Source: Talinum fruticosum (Eukaryota > Streptophyta > Magnoliopsida > Caryophyllales > Talinaceae). Taken from it: a DNA stretch of 64,000 nt. The notes below the pieces were generated by a model, which made no database searches, was not told where the DNA came from, and was given only the letters and a program-made list of their open reading frames with translations. Made by a program: the position numbers and the translations under genes. Shown here one piece after another: positions 1 through 11,891 of the stretch (the stretch's first letter is position 1; every line of letters begins with the position of its first letter). Where the stretch lies: contig JAITYX010000041.1 of NCBI GenBank assembly GCA_021018815.1, positions 4,278,001-4,342,000 of the forward strand. The letters run 5' to 3'.

Positions 1-240
1 CCAAGCATGCCTTGAATAGCAGCCCATGAAACATTGTCATAGGCTTTACGCAAATCAGTCTTCATCAAACACCGGGAGAAGCACGTTTCCTCTTATATAG
101 TTACGAGTAGATCTTGAATGATAAGAATATTCTCAATAATGGACCTCCCTTGGACAAATGCCCCCGATTCAAGCTTATAATGTTGGGTACTATATCATTA
201 AGCCTCGTTATAAAGTATCTTACAAGGCATTTATAGATGG
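1..240 (-). pseudogene. LINE reverse transcriptase fragment, cut by the window edge
   Basis: Read on the minus strand, this stretch encodes part of a plant L1-type LINE reverse transcriptase. The phrases YKCLVRYFITRLN, then GAFVQGRSIIENILIIQDLL, then MKTDLRKAYDNVSW are all visible. They match the palm-domain blocks of LINE ORF2, including the first catalytic Asp region (DLRKAYD). The fragment has an internal stop and at least one frameshift, so it is dead. The rest of the element would lie to the left of the window, or was lost. It may belong with the LINE ORF1 remnant near 6 kb, which has the same orientation; that link is inferred only. Confidence 0.8.
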
Positions 241-833
241 GCGAGTGCAAGTCAATTTTTGATTCTCCTAAAATTTATAACTCATGCATGAATCAACCCC
301 TTCCAAGTTTAAATCCCATGAAAATCTTTCATAAGTCGATCTTAATAATAATTTTTACCTTCTAGAGTTTACCAAGTCTACCAAACACAAGAAAAAGAAT
401 TAAAGGTATGAGCTTTTAAAGTTTTGACTTTCAAAGAAGAGAATTAATCAAAGAGTGACATTTCTCTCTTCACCAATTAAGATATGAAAATTTAATCACA
501 ACAAAGAGTAAGGAAGTTGCCAAGGTTCAACAAGAAGAGGATAATTTCTTTGAGGTCTTAGAAGGAACCCTAATTAAACAAGAGTAATTCACCAAGAAAA
601 TAAGCAAGAGAGGCAAAGGGGGATTGTCGTGGCGGTGGCGGCAACGACGAGGGCAGCGGTGGCGGATGGTGATGGCTGAGCAGACAAGGTGCCAACGAGA
701 GGGAAGGGTGGCGTGAGGGGAGAGAGAGTGAGAGAGGGAGTGAGCAGCATGAGAGAGGAAAAAACAATATGATGGAGTACGCGAGGAAGGGAATTTAATG
801 ATAAGAATTTTCTTTTTTAGGATCACTACAAGG
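241..833. other. no gene seen; AT-rich then GC/purine-rich spacer
   Basis: No supported coding sequence. The last 250 bases before the Ac-like end are rich in GGCGG and GAGAG tracts, which create long open frames on both strands that look like composition artefacts. Confidence 0.5.
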
Positions 834-1741
834 ATGAAAACGGGGTGGGGAATCCCCATCCCGAGTGGGGCCCTAACTCGAGGTGGGCAAAAATCCCCGC
901 CACGAACAGGGAACGAAGCGGGGATGGAGATAAATCCTTCATCTCCTTGCAAGGACGAGGAAATTTTTGTCCCTATTCCCGGCCCTCTCCCCCTTTTTGG
1001 GGTATTTTTTTGCCTAAAATGTTGCATATTTGTAGGGATGGTTTTGTAACATTAAGCATCTCAAACCCTAAATAAAACTCCACCCACCTCTCTCCTCTCT
1101 CCTTTTAGTCATCCCTCTTTCTTGCTTTCCTCTGTCCCCCTCTCTCTCTCCTCTTCCCCCCCATCCCCCGTCTCTCACTCTTGGAAGGAAAACCCGGGAA
1201 GTTCATTCTCTTTCAATGTCTCTTTGTTATCACCGATAAGCATCGTTGTCGCCCTCTATCACCTGCTAAGCGCTAGAAACAGTTGCTAGAATTTTCTTCG
1301 AGAGTCATTGCCTCTCTTTTCCGCTCTTCCCTCGCCACTAGGTGCCGAGCCAACCGCCAACACCACCTATATCAAAATCTTCGGGTTTGAAGTTTTTCAC
1401 ATCAGTCCGGTTAATTTTGGCTTTTATTTCGTTATTTCCCCAAATGTTTGTATATTTAGAGTACTTTTACCTATCTTCATTGTGAATTACAAGTAAAAAG
1501 GAAGTTGTTTGAGAATTGTGGGTTTTTTGGTATAAAGTTGCTTTGTTTTTGACTTGACTAGACATTTATTTAGGGATCGAGGCACCATCGAGCTCGAGTC
1601 CGATTCCGGAGTGACATTTCTTCCCCGAAGCGAGGACTAGGGCTAATTTGGACATCGGGGCGGGGGTGGGGGCTGATTTGGACATCGGGGACAAAGATAG
1701 GGAGGGTATCCCCGGCCTCGACCCACGTCGTTACCATCCTT
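834..1741. mobile_element. candidate Ac/Ds-like (hAT) non-autonomous element
   Basis: The left end reads AAGGATGAAAACGGGG and the right end, reverse-complemented, reads AAGGATGGTAACGACG. Both resemble the Ac/Ds family terminus (CAGGGATGAAA). Both subterminal zones are rich in CGGGG/CCCCG motifs, as is usual for plant hAT elements. The interior is a CT-rich stretch with no transposase frame. I could not find a clean 8-bp target duplication, so the exact ends are uncertain. Confidence 0.45.
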
Positions 1742-2082
1742 AACTGGATGTACCATAGTAAAAGGGAAAGGAGGAGAGAGAGAAAAGATTTTGGGTTATT
1801 TTTATATAACTTTGGGAGATTTTAATATTCTTTTTCAAGTCACAAAAATATTTTAAATTGAGGAAAAGAAAAGAAAAAAGGAAAAGAATATGCATGCTAA
1901 TTTTTTATAAAAAATTATTAATTTAGTTAGATAAATTGGTGTGGTTCTAGTTTCCTAATTTTTAAAGGCCCAAACACTACACCATATTCCTATAAGCTCA
2001 AGGTAACTAATGGAATTTTATTAGAATTGAATAACAAATAACATTATTAGAAATCTGAATTATGAAGTTTTGTGGTTTCACA

Positions 2083-2130
2083 TTCTATCCCCCTTAAAAG
2101 AAGTTTCGTCCTCAAAACTTAAAAATGTAT
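2083..2130 (-). mobile_element. Ty3/gypsy polyprotein tail and polypurine tract remnant
   Basis: On the minus strand the frame reads SFEDETSFKGDRM followed by a stop, with an AAGGGGGATAGAA tract overlapping its end. This is the usual 3' end of plant Ty3/gypsy polyproteins (FEDE..F.GG) with the polypurine tract just before the 3' LTR. The LTR would run leftward from about 2082, where plus-strand sequence ends in TTTCACA. Its far end is not resolved. The sequence upstream of the tail does not read as clean integrase, so only a short remnant is claimed. Confidence 0.4.
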
Positions 2131-2286
2131 ATAATCCACAAAGCTATAACTTTCCTAAGTTTTACAGTTTGAAAAGACAAATAACCTTTAGGTTGTGGTT
2201 GTGAGCTATCTACTTGATATTTGAATTGTAGAGGTGCTCATATCTCCTAGTCCTCTATAATTCTATGCACAAATCTTCATTTTCAT

Positions 2287-2660
2287 TTAGGATGCTTGTT
2301 GAGAGGTGCCTCCCGAACCCCATTCTTCGATTGCTCTTCTTCCTCTACCTCTACCATTGTATCCTTCTGTTCTTACGGGCTTACCCCTGCCTTGGTCCCC
2401 CATACTTGGCCCCGCCTCGCTCAAGATGATGTTTCTTTTCTTCAACTCCATGCCGTCTATTGCTATTTTCAGGTCCGAGTCCACCTCCTATGCAACACGG
2501 AATTGGTCCCAACTTGTACTCCCAAATTTTGGCGAGTTAAAATGTCTTCCTTTTCAACGACTTTCTTGAACAGTTTTTTCCTAATGTTTTCCACTGATCT
2601 GCTCGTCCTAGCTTCTACTATTACCATTTCCATATTTCCTTCCCTTCACCATCATGTTTG
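2287..2660 (-). pseudogene. decayed retroelement coding remnant, family unclear
   Basis: Minus-strand frames are protein-like over about 120 codons but shift once or twice. One piece contains RKKLFKKVVEKEDILTRQNL. A following piece carries EVDSDLKIAIDGMELKKRN and ends in a Gly/Arg-rich tail (GRGRGRRAIEEWGSGG). The basic Gly/Arg-rich tail fits the C-terminus of a nucleic-acid-binding LINE ORF1 or gag protein. It lies on the far side of the solo LTR from a LINE ORF1 remnant of the same orientation, so it may be the severed end of that ORF1. I do not recognise it securely. Confidence 0.3.
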
Positions 2661-2785
2661 ATATGGTTGACGTCACTAATTATGTTACAATGACCCCGGT
2701 TATTTTTCAACACCAATGTTCGACCTTGTAATGGGACATACCTAGTCGCTTCTCCCCTCAACAATATTACCTCACTCAATGTGGC

Positions 2786-5080
2786 TGTTAAGTCGCATTT
2801 TATACGTATTTTTAGTAGCTATTTAATTTATATTATATAGTTTATTTTATCTAAATTATCCTATTTTGTCTATTTATATGTAATTATCGAATAAAGTGGG
2901 GAAGAGAAGAAAAGTCGTTAAAAGTGGATTTTTAGCTACCGGCAAGCATCCAAGAAAATATATGAAGTCGATCCATAAATATAATATGTAATAAAATATT
3001 TATTTTATGATATTATATTTTAGGAAATCATAATTGAAATAGAAAAGGAAACTTAGAAGAGAAGAAAGAGAAATAAACCCTAACTCTTTCACCCTATATA
3101 TACTACTTATTATCATCATGGAGAAAAAGACCTAGGAAGCCAGCCACACACAATCACCACTCGCCGCTTGCTGTCCACGCACCCTGCACCACCAGCCAGC
3201 CCCCGCACTCGCTGCCCGACCGCTCGCACTGCTACCGCCGCTTCGGCTTGCTGCCGCTCCTCTGTGCTGCTGCCCAGCCAGCCACTATCCATCATCATCT
3301 TCTTCATCTTCCCGGGTCAAAGAAACTAATATCGGTAGTATAATTTAGTTTTGTAATTTTTATTAGAAAAGATTGAGTTTTTATTGTTAGATTAATATTA
3401 AAGATGCTAGTTTTATTTAGTTTACATGTTTTAAATTACATTATGTGTGAGTAGTTTTTCTTATACTTAGTATAGTCTACTTGAAGCCATGTTAAATTAT
3501 TTATTTTGAAACAAAGTTTCGATTTTTATTGTCTTATTGATTCAATCCATGATTCTATGATAATTTGTGTTTAATGTTTATGAATTTATGTCTAATTAAT
3601 TAGAGTGCACGCTATTTAGTTTTATATAAATTCATATGATAGTTTAAAGGGTTTAAGTACATAATTGCTTGATCTTTTAGACATAAGTATCACCCTAGTT
3701 AATCATGGATGGCTCATACCCATCTCTTTTAATTAGGAAATTATCATAGATCCTTCTTAAATCAATTTGCTAGTAGATTGGTTATTAGGTGCAAGATGAT
3801 GTTTTTCTATTGCTTCATGCTCTAATTTGGTTAAATTCTAGTGCTAGTGCTAGGGTTATCAATATTAGTAGGGTTTATATTAGGGCTAGGCCTAAGTAAA
3901 CTAATAACTAAGGAAAAACGGGGAAGATCCGCTAGTGGTTGTCTTCTACAGTTTAGCTCATGGATAGATCAATTTGTGTGTTAATGATAAATAATAATTT
4001 GCATGGTAGATATAGATTATACTAAGTGTTTTTATAAATTTGCTATCTTTGATAATTATTTGTTTGCTTTTAGTTATTTTCTTGAGTTTATTAATTTTTA
4101 CTTATAAAGTTATAGTCTTTTATTATCAATTACATTAAACCCCCTAAAGATCATTATTTTAGGTTAGTTTTAGTAATTTTATTTTAATTTAATTTTGAGT
4201 CTTTATATATTTTAATTTTCAGAATTAATTTTCTGTAAGTTTTTATTATTTTTGCGTTAGTTTGTTAGAAATTAGTTTAAAAATAGTTTCTTTTGTTATT
4301 TTTCGTGTTTTATTTTCTTTTAGGGTTTAGATAGAGTCCTAGTTTGCTGTGATTAAATTTTAGAATTTTTGGAATTAATTTGATAATTTTTCAGATTTAA
4401 TTCTTGAATTTAATTACTGCAGACTTTTTAGTTAAATAAATTCGAAAATTAGGTTTTAAATTTTATTTTTATATTTTTAGGGTTTTCTTAGGTTTAGAAA
4501 ATTAGTATTATTATTTTGGATAATTTTAGTATTTATTTTCGTAATTAATTTAGTGCAGAATGTTATTTATTTAATTTTCTGTTTTAGAATTTATTTAATT
4601 TCTGCTTTAGTTTTCTGTTTTAATTATTCTGAAAAATTATAAAAAATATTCCTGGGTTATTACAAGCCTTATATTCTGTCTGGGATATTTATTTATATTA
4701 TTAGATAATTTTCTGTTATTTTTAGTTATTTAATTCTGAATTATTCTACGTTTTAATTTTCTGTTTAAATTTTTATTTGATTTTCTGTTTTGATTTTTCC
4801 AGAATTAATTAGGATAGTTTTGATAAATTTAGATTATTAGAATAATAGTGCATAATCTCAGAAGTTTTTCTTAGAATTAAAATTAGAAATTTAGTAGTTA
4901 ATTTGATTTGTTTGAATTTTATAAGGTAAATAACTAGAATAGTTAGTTTAATTAGATTGGAAGGTTGATTTTTTTTACAGTATCTTTCCTCGTGGATTCG
5001 ATCCCTACTTGCCCTTGCTATATTGTTTATTATAAGCCTAAGTAGTGGTTTAATTTGTTGCTCGTACAACAAGCTCAACA
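2786..5080 (+). mobile_element. solo LTR of a long-LTR retrotransposon, 5-bp target duplication
   Basis: The 2,295-bp unit starts TGTTAAG and ends CTCAACA, imperfect inverted ends of TG...CA type. It is flanked directly by GTGGC on both sides (2781-2785 and 5081-5085), a 5-bp target site duplication. A TATA box (CTATATATA, about 3094-3102) suggests the U3/R border on the plus strand. Near the end, about 4988-5020, it carries a CTCGTGGATTCGATCCCTAC-like stretch common in long plant gypsy LTRs. No gag-pol interior is present, so it is read as a solo LTR left by LTR-LTR recombination. A large LTR-like non-autonomous element is the alternative. Confidence 0.75.
3094..3102 (+). promoter_or_regulatory. 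TATA box inside the solo LTR
   Basis: CTATATATA sits in an otherwise mixed sequence about 310 bases into the LTR and just before a GC-rich tract. This is the expected place for the retrotransposon promoter at the U3/R border. Activity is not known. Confidence 0.4.
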
Positions 5081-5085
5081 GTGGC

Positions 5086-5949
5086 CAATTATCCTTTATA
5101 GAGCTTTCCAACGAAGAAAAGCAGTTGGAATAACTACCCTTAGGCTAATACCCATTTACTCATTCCAAAGCATCTAATCCTCACTTGATTCTATTCCAAG
5201 ATTGTGCTCAAGGATGATATTAGACAGGTGAATTCTTGTAAGAAAAGGGTGACTATGGAAAGTGCACGTATGAAGGGAGGTGGAAGGTTACAAGTTAATA
5301 TAAGGTTGGGGTCGGAATGAGAAAGTTGTGTTTGACTCTATAGCTAGAAATTCATTAAATGTAATTTGATGGCGATCCACTGTTGGGGTTAAGACCTATG
5401 ATCTCCCTAGTTAACATTGTTTTCTAGGTTATGGAGTGACTATAGGGGTAAAGCATCGAGATAGGGAGAGTGGGAAGATAAAGGTGTTAGGGAAAAGATA
5501 AGGTTATCATTTGTTGTGTTGGGATAGGCCTCTTGAATGAATCGGTCTAGAAATTGGTGTAGTTATAGAAGTGACTTATTGGATTCCTTCATTTGTCCTA
5601 TCTGTTGGGTTTGGTTTGTTTACTATTCATGATCCCTCTCGGTAGAAATCCATTTTGGTGACTTTATTAAATTGGGTATTGTCCTTTTCTACTTATTCTT
5701 GTAACTCGAATCAAATATCCAGATTGCAAGAACATCTCTCTTTGTGGATCTAAGTTAAGTTAATGATTGCCTATGTTCCACTCGCCACCGGTGCTTTTGA
5801 CTTTTACTCTCCTACACTCGTTCATGTTTCCTATCTCGTTACCGTACTTGGAGTACATCAAGATCCACTTATGTCTCACCATTAGCTAGATGTTGAACTC
5901 CTCCGGCTAGGATGAAATACCTTGAGCTTGGTTGCCTTCATCATCAACA
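5086..5949. other. no intact gene; probable LINE-derived spacer
   Basis: Both strands are broken by many stops. It lies directly downstream (minus strand) of the LINE ORF1 remnant and may be its decayed C-terminal part. No domain was recognised here. Confidence 0.35.
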
Positions 5950-6880
5950 TTTATCAACACCCCATCCATTCAACGTTGGCCTCTCGAATCCTTACCTTCC
6001 TCCTCAGTAAAGTTTAGATAAGTCGAAATGCAGCTAACCATTCTAGGAACTAGGACACTCCAAAATCTGATTTTGATTATAAGAAATCAAGTTGTAGGTG
6101 GAAACGGTCTTAGTTTGTTGGTGTATATTTTTCTTCACTCTCGCAGCGAGATCAAGCCCTTTCGTTCTAGATTTTCAAGAATCTTGTCCAATGCCTTTTA
6201 ATAATAAATTGGCCTCTTCTCTACATTGTATTGTTTTGTGGCCTATTAGTTCACACTTTGTACAAAACCTAAATAGGTTCTCGTACCTAAAGCTGGCCCA
6301 AAATGTCAATTTTCTATCATCTTCCATAAATACCCCTGGAAACAAGGTTCTTTCAAATTAACCTCAATCTGGATTCTCATGTTTGCGTTGGCAAGGTCTC
6401 GTCCGCCCTGAAAATATGTCTAAAATTTCTTTTAAAACTCCCTCCAGCCCCATAGACACCTAGGAAGTCCAATGTCGAAAAGGCGGTTTTTCCAATTGAG
6501 CCCATAAACCTATTCCATCTAGGTTAAGACTTTGTGAACAAACATCCGGTCTTCAACTTCTAAGTACTAAAGGCTAACATGCTCAAGCTTGATTAAATCA
6601 TTCTTATCCTCAAGATTGTAACAATAAAACAGAAAGTATTCACCAAAGGAAAGGACCTCAATCCTTTCTCTCGGTTCTCCAATGTGTGGCAATCACTTGT
6701 TGAATGTCTTGTGACGACCATACTCTAATATCATGAATTTTTCTCATCAGCGTTAAGTTTAACCATCTTTTCGACTCAAAATTTGAGTCCATAATGGGAA
6801 CCAAAACTCTCATATGATGATAGAAGAAATTTATGGAAAAAGTAGAGTTATGCATGGTTGAAAGCAACAAAGACACCAAA
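5950..6880 (-). pseudogene. LINE ORF1 remnant (DUF4283 type) with CCHC zinc knuckle
   Basis: The minus strand encodes a decayed LINE ORF1. At about 6220-6290 it reads RYENLFRFCTKCELIGHKTI followed by QC, a CX2CX4HX4C knuckle preceded by the W-x-x-F-R-Y-E block typical of plant ORF1 proteins. Just upstream, GRDLANANMRIQIEVNLKEP, one frame over, matches the DUF4283-to-knuckle linker. Farther upstream, VWSSQDIQQVIATHWRTERK resembles the N-terminal DUF4283 region. ORF1 proteins bind LINE RNA and act as nucleic-acid chaperones. Frameshifts and stops show it is inactive. Confidence 0.65.
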
Positions 6881-8157
6881 CTTGGAAAGTGGATAACAGG
6901 GTAATAGTAGTTTAGTCAATTACTTAAAATGGCTCAACGATAGCACCTAAACAAAAGAATATATAAAGCTTTCGAAAAACCTTGCTCTAAGACAATAATG
7001 TTTTCTCCTTAAAGTAAAAGACTTTAATGCCATTAAGACTATGATATATCCTGGTGGTTCACAATTAACTCTTCTTGCCACGCTACATTCATCCATTTCA
7101 TTTCACACGAGCCATCGATCAACAACATAAAGTTTGAGTTGATGTGCAACCACTTCCCGTCTTGCCATATTATCCTCTCTCCACTAGTCAGCCCTAATAC
7201 CATAACTTCTTACCCACCTCTCCTTTATTGCCTGTTTCGCTCCTTAATGTAAAAACCCACTTCAAACTTAACCTTTTCATTTAATGTTTAACTCTTCGAT
7301 TTACTTCCCAACCTATCTAGGTAGCTTCCTTCATACACCATCACCACTAGTATCTAAAATAGCTTGAATACCCACAACAAGCAACAACTCTTCATTTACC
7401 AAGTCTCTCTCTATCTCTCTTTGTTGTCCTGAATTTCTTTTTTTCCTATTACCTTGCCTCTTCCTCTCTCTTTTTTCCTTATAACCTTTTCTTTAATAAA
7501 TTTGTAAAGAAAAATGAAAGCAGTTTTCTCTACTTTCTCTCACTAGGAGAGTCGACAAGAAAAATTAATTAGAAGCCTTTACAAAATAAAAGCAATTAAG
7601 TAGGTATTCTTGTAAAGTCATTAAACAAAAATAAAAAGATAAATAATTTTAACATAATTAATTACTATTACAAAAAGTTACACAACTAGGGTTAATTAAC
7701 AATCTAATTAACAACATGAAGTCCCAAAAAAAAACAAACTCTTATAAATACAAATAGTTGTGGAAAAATCTCAAGTTATTTACCGAATATCGATTCTCGA
7801 TACAAATTTTAAGTATTATTTTGGGAATTAGAATCAAATCGATTGGACCAATTTTTAGTTTTTAAGAACTAAAATTGGACCCATTTCACTTATTTTAATT
7901 CCATATGAGAGTTGCCAAAAGTCGTTCTTCCCTTAACTATCCCACTTTCCCATTCTTGCGAGTATTTATATTATAAATTTAAGTTTGTAGAGCGAGTTGA
8001 ATAGACGCGCTAAGGAGAAGGAAAACAATATTGTTTCCATAATAGATTATAATAAATAATGAAACGTTAAAGAATAGAAAATATGTAAAGTAGCTAGGTG
8101 TCTATTTGTATACTCTCACTTGGGATTTTTAATTTTAACGATGAGACCGCGCCTTAT
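6881..8157. other. AT-rich spacer, no gene seen
   Basis: No protein-like frame, RNA gene or bounded repeat could be supported. A CT-rich stretch near 7380-7490 and A-rich stretches after 7560 are the only compositional features. Confidence 0.4.
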
Positions 8158-9432
8158 AGGACTCAAATTTTAGGTACCCCGAGGTATATGACATTCTTAT
8201 ATTTTTTACCCTCACTTATTTGATTTAATTTATAAGTACCCTTACCTATTATTTTTGTATAATTTATCTCTAAAGTGACAGTTATACCCTTTTTATTTTT
8301 CAATTACTTTTTTATAAAATCATTAGACTCGTCCATCTCCCACTTGGAACCACTACAATACCACCCCACATCTACACGGTCTCTACGTCTAGAGCCACTA
8401 ACAATCCATTGTTGGTGCTACTCCCTTCCCCTTCATCTTTCTACTTTCTATTCTTTTATTTTCTCGTTCTTTTCTTATTATTTTTCACATCTCCTTTTGC
8501 AACATTCCATTGAGATTGTTTTGATGGATTCTATTATGGAAATTTTGTGTGAATTTTACCAATAAAGAAAAGAAAATATGAGAAATAAGCAATTAAGTAG
8601 GGTACTCCTAATTCTAATCACCCTAATTATCTCTCATACCCGACAAATTTATCAACAATGTACTAGTGGTTTTCATAAAATCAAAACAAGCTTAAACAAT
8701 TCACATCATTGGACATGGAATAACTTACAAGATTCAGGAATACATAAAGCGGTCATCGCCCTTTGTAGACCACACTAGATGAAAATCGAGGAGTAAACCC
8801 TCATCAAGCATAGAAAATATATATAATTATAAAAAATGATAGCATATAGAGAGTTCGATTGAGTCTTCAAGAAATAAAGGTGGTCATTACTTTAGATAGG
8901 GTTTTGCCGAGAATGAAGATGAAGGGGTTTAACTTTTAGTTTATGGGATGTAGAAAATTAGGGGAGATTAAGTTAAACTTTCAGTTATGGGAAATCAATT
9001 TAGGAGGAGGCAAAAGTCTTTAAATTTACAAATGGAGAGAGAAACTAAAAGAGGGATGAAAAGAGAATGGAGGATGGAGACAAGAGGAAGAAGAAAAGGG
9101 AAGGGAGGGAGAAAGGGTAATTGTGGGCCCGAGGCATCACCACCGGACTCGTCGGTGGTTGGGGAACCCGAGTAGTGGCGTTTTCGATGACAGAGCAACC
9201 AACTAGTGGTGCTAGGTGACACTTGGTGATAGAAAGCAGGGAGGGAGTGAGTTAATTACTGAGTATAAGAGGTTTTTTTAATAGTAAAAATAAAATTAAA
9301 AGGGTATTATTATCTTTTAGGACTAAATTATACAAATATAGTAGGTAATGGTACTTAAAAAATTAAGTCAAATAAATGGAGGTAAAAAGAATTAATGTTC
9401 TATACATGAGGGTACCTAAAAGTTAAGTACCC
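8158..9432. mobile_element. long terminal-inverted-repeat element, non-autonomous
   Basis: About 135 bases at 8158-8295 reappear inverted at 9295-9432 with roughly 80% agreement by eye. Shared blocks include TTTTAGGTACCC near the outer ends, then ATTTGA(T/C)TTAATTT, then TTGTATAATTTA, in the same order and spacing. Long TIRs of this kind are typical of Mutator-like elements. I see no transposase frame inside, and the open frames are short. A 9-bp target duplication is not evident, so the outermost bases may have diverged or the element may belong to another superfamily. Confidence 0.6.
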
Positions 9433-9479
9433 AAATATCAAAAATTAGATATTATACCCTGGAGTAGGGTAGCGATGAA

Positions 9480-10254
9480 CTTCGTGATAAATTGATAAAA
9501 AAATTTACGTTGATGAATTTTATAGTCAAACGGTGGATATTTTATTTTGATAATTTTACAACAATGTTAATGAATTTATACTTTTATATTTACTTTTTCA
9601 TAGATAAATAATTAATTAAAATTTACTTGATTACACATTTTCTATAAAGTTCATTTACCTTTAACCCAATATTATCAATATATACTGCTAAATATAATAT
9701 AAATGTGATGAATATTAACATGAAATTCTTTAATTGATTTTTAAAAATTTGATGAATACAAGTTTGTTTATTTATTCATGTAGAAAGTATACAAATAAAA
9801 AAAACAAGTACATTGTATTTTACAAATGAAAATTGTAATAAAATAATGAATTGTACAACAATAGTATAAATTTCAAAAAATATGTCTATATTTGTCCATA
9901 TTCATCCTCGTTATAGAAATATTCATCATTCTTTTCAGCATATGTTTCAATATGCTGTACAAACTTGCACTAACATTTATTGCTTAATTCTCTGCACAAA
10001 TTCATCATCAATTAATAAAAATTATTATATATAAATAACATATTTATCAATACAATTTATTAATTTATCAAATAAACAAATATTCATTGGTAAAATTAGT
10101 AAATTCATCAATAAAAACCAACATAATTAAATATTTACCTTAATATTGATAAATTCATCATAAATAAAAAAATATTCATCATTATTAATACTTGGCATAT
10201 TTATCACTAAAATTTATACATTCATTAAAAGATATATATATTCAACATGAAATA
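9480..10254. repeat. AT-rich ATTCATCA-type low-complexity repeat
   Basis: The stretch is very AT-rich and repeats short phrases such as ATTCATCA, TTTATCA and ACTAAAATTTA at irregular spacing. The same phrases continue on the far side of the hAT element (11290-11700) and beyond the LINE (16398-17050). The three blocks therefore look like one ancestral repeat region opened by later insertions. No coding sequence is present. Confidence 0.5.
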
Positions 10255-10262
10255 GTTCAAAT

Positions 10263-11281
10263 TAGCGGTGACAAAAAATCGAGTTCGGGTCAATTCTGGT
10301 TCGGTCAATTCGAAGATCCAAAAAAATCCCCGGACCCAAACCTTGTCCGAATTTGTAATTTGGACACTATTGGATGACCGAAACCGAACCAAAGTGTTTG
10401 GTGTTCGGACCCAATGTTCGACTATCCAAATTTTTAAACAGATTAAATTTGCTAAAAAAAGAAAAGGGAGAGAGCTAAAGAAATTGGAGAAAATAGTCAG
10501 AAAAGGACAACATATTGGAGCAGGTTAATAATGGTTATATGGACTTAAAAGAGAGTGAAATAATGACATTATTACCATGACAAACACTTCGAAAGTCATT
10601 TTATTACTGAAATTACACAATCAATCAATGAAATAAGTAATAATTAAATCAAAACCAAACAATCAAAATTGAAAACAAACCTAAGAGGGGAAATGGTGTA
10701 GTAGGGAGAGGAAGAGAAGGGTTGCAACTTGGCGAGGTGAATGTAAAGCTTTGAAGGAGATGGATGAGAAATAAAGTGGTGGAAAATGTTATAACTCACT
10801 TGAAGAAGTGCAAGACTCACTAATGAAATTTGATCTCATACATCGCCTCGGTTTGAGATTTTCATCGGCAACAAGAAGGAGAGAGAGAGAAAGAGCCAAT
10901 CAAATTGATGCAATCGCTTGAGACCATTCACGACGGGGGTAGATAAGATAGAGGAGAAGGAGAAACTATTGAGAGGTGAGGACAACATCAAAGAGACAAA
11001 GTAGTAGGCTAGGGTTTTAGTATTTAGACTTCTCTAAAAAAAACTAATATTTCGGGGCCTTTAGTTTTTTTCCCTTTTGGGCCATATAGCAACGCCCAAA
11101 ATCTTCATGTTTGAAAAATTCGGACAACTCGAATTTGATATAGCAAACCCGAACTCGAACCCGCTTTGGAATTCGGACATGTTCGAAATTTAAATTTGGA
11201 CAATTTTTAGTGAACATACCTATTTTTTTTCCGATCGGACCAATTCGGATAATTGGGTCAAACGGATTTTTGCCAGCGCTA
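10263..11281. mobile_element. non-autonomous hAT element with perfect 8-bp target duplication
   Basis: The element starts TAGCGGTGACAAAAAATCG and its other end, reverse-complemented, starts TAGCGCTGGCAAAAATCCG, giving short imperfect terminal inverted repeats. GTTCAAAT lies directly outside both ends (10255-10262 and 11282-11289), an exact 8-bp duplication as made by hAT transposases. Subterminal regions repeat GGTTCGG, GGGTCAAT and TTCGGAC motifs in both orientations, the usual transposase-binding arrangement. At 1,019 bp with no transposase frame it must depend on a partner element elsewhere. Confidence 0.85.
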
Positions 11282-11289
11282 GTTCAAAT

Positions 11290-11700
11290 CCATCAAATAG
11301 AAACAAATATTTATCATTAAAATTTAAAAATTCATCGAGGAACTTGATTTAGTAGAAAATTCATCAACAATTAGTAGCTTTGTTGCTTGGTTCTTTGCAT
11401 AAATCCATCAATAATTGGAAAATATTTATAAGAAATAATTAACGTAGAATCTTCGATAAAATTAATATATCCATGGAAGAAATGCGTGTTTAATATAAAA
11501 TAGTCTCGAATACATTGAAAATAAAAATATTTACCGCTAAAATTTTAAAATTCATTAAAATAATAAATATTTATCACTAAAATTTAAAATTTCGATAAAA
11601 TATGAAGAGTCCAAATATATCTAGAGAGAAACAAATTAATGCAAAAATCAAACAGAATTTCCAAATAAAGAAACAAATTAATGAAAAAATCAAAGCAAAA
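11290..11700. repeat. AT-rich degenerate tandem repeat, left part
   Basis: Units of about 130-150 bp run through phrases such as TTATCACTAAAATTTAAA, CCAAATATATCTAGAGAG and CAAAGCAAAACTTTTTAACT. They continue after the LINE at 16398, where the same order is seen two to three more times. Confidence 0.55.
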
Positions 11701-11891
11701 CTTTTTAACTTTATTTTTTTAGTAAAGACTTGAGAATTCTCATTACCAATCATGAGGAAAATGTTAAGCGATACAAATCTAAAGGGAGAACAATACGTTC
11801 GAGGCCTTTAGATCGGTTTTCCAAGCATAAATAGTTGTAGTCTTCTTCTTGCATTTCTTGGTTATGAAAGCAATTCTAGTTGTAATCCAAC

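Noticed and set aside
527..1075. Overlapping frames of 65-166 codons on both strands
   Set aside because: They cross the hAT-like terminus and purine-rich spacer, and neither strand resembles a known protein.
3116..3307. 63-codon minus-strand frame rich in Ala, Val and Arg
   Set aside because: It lies wholly inside the solo LTR in a GC-rich tract, opposite to its likely transcript.
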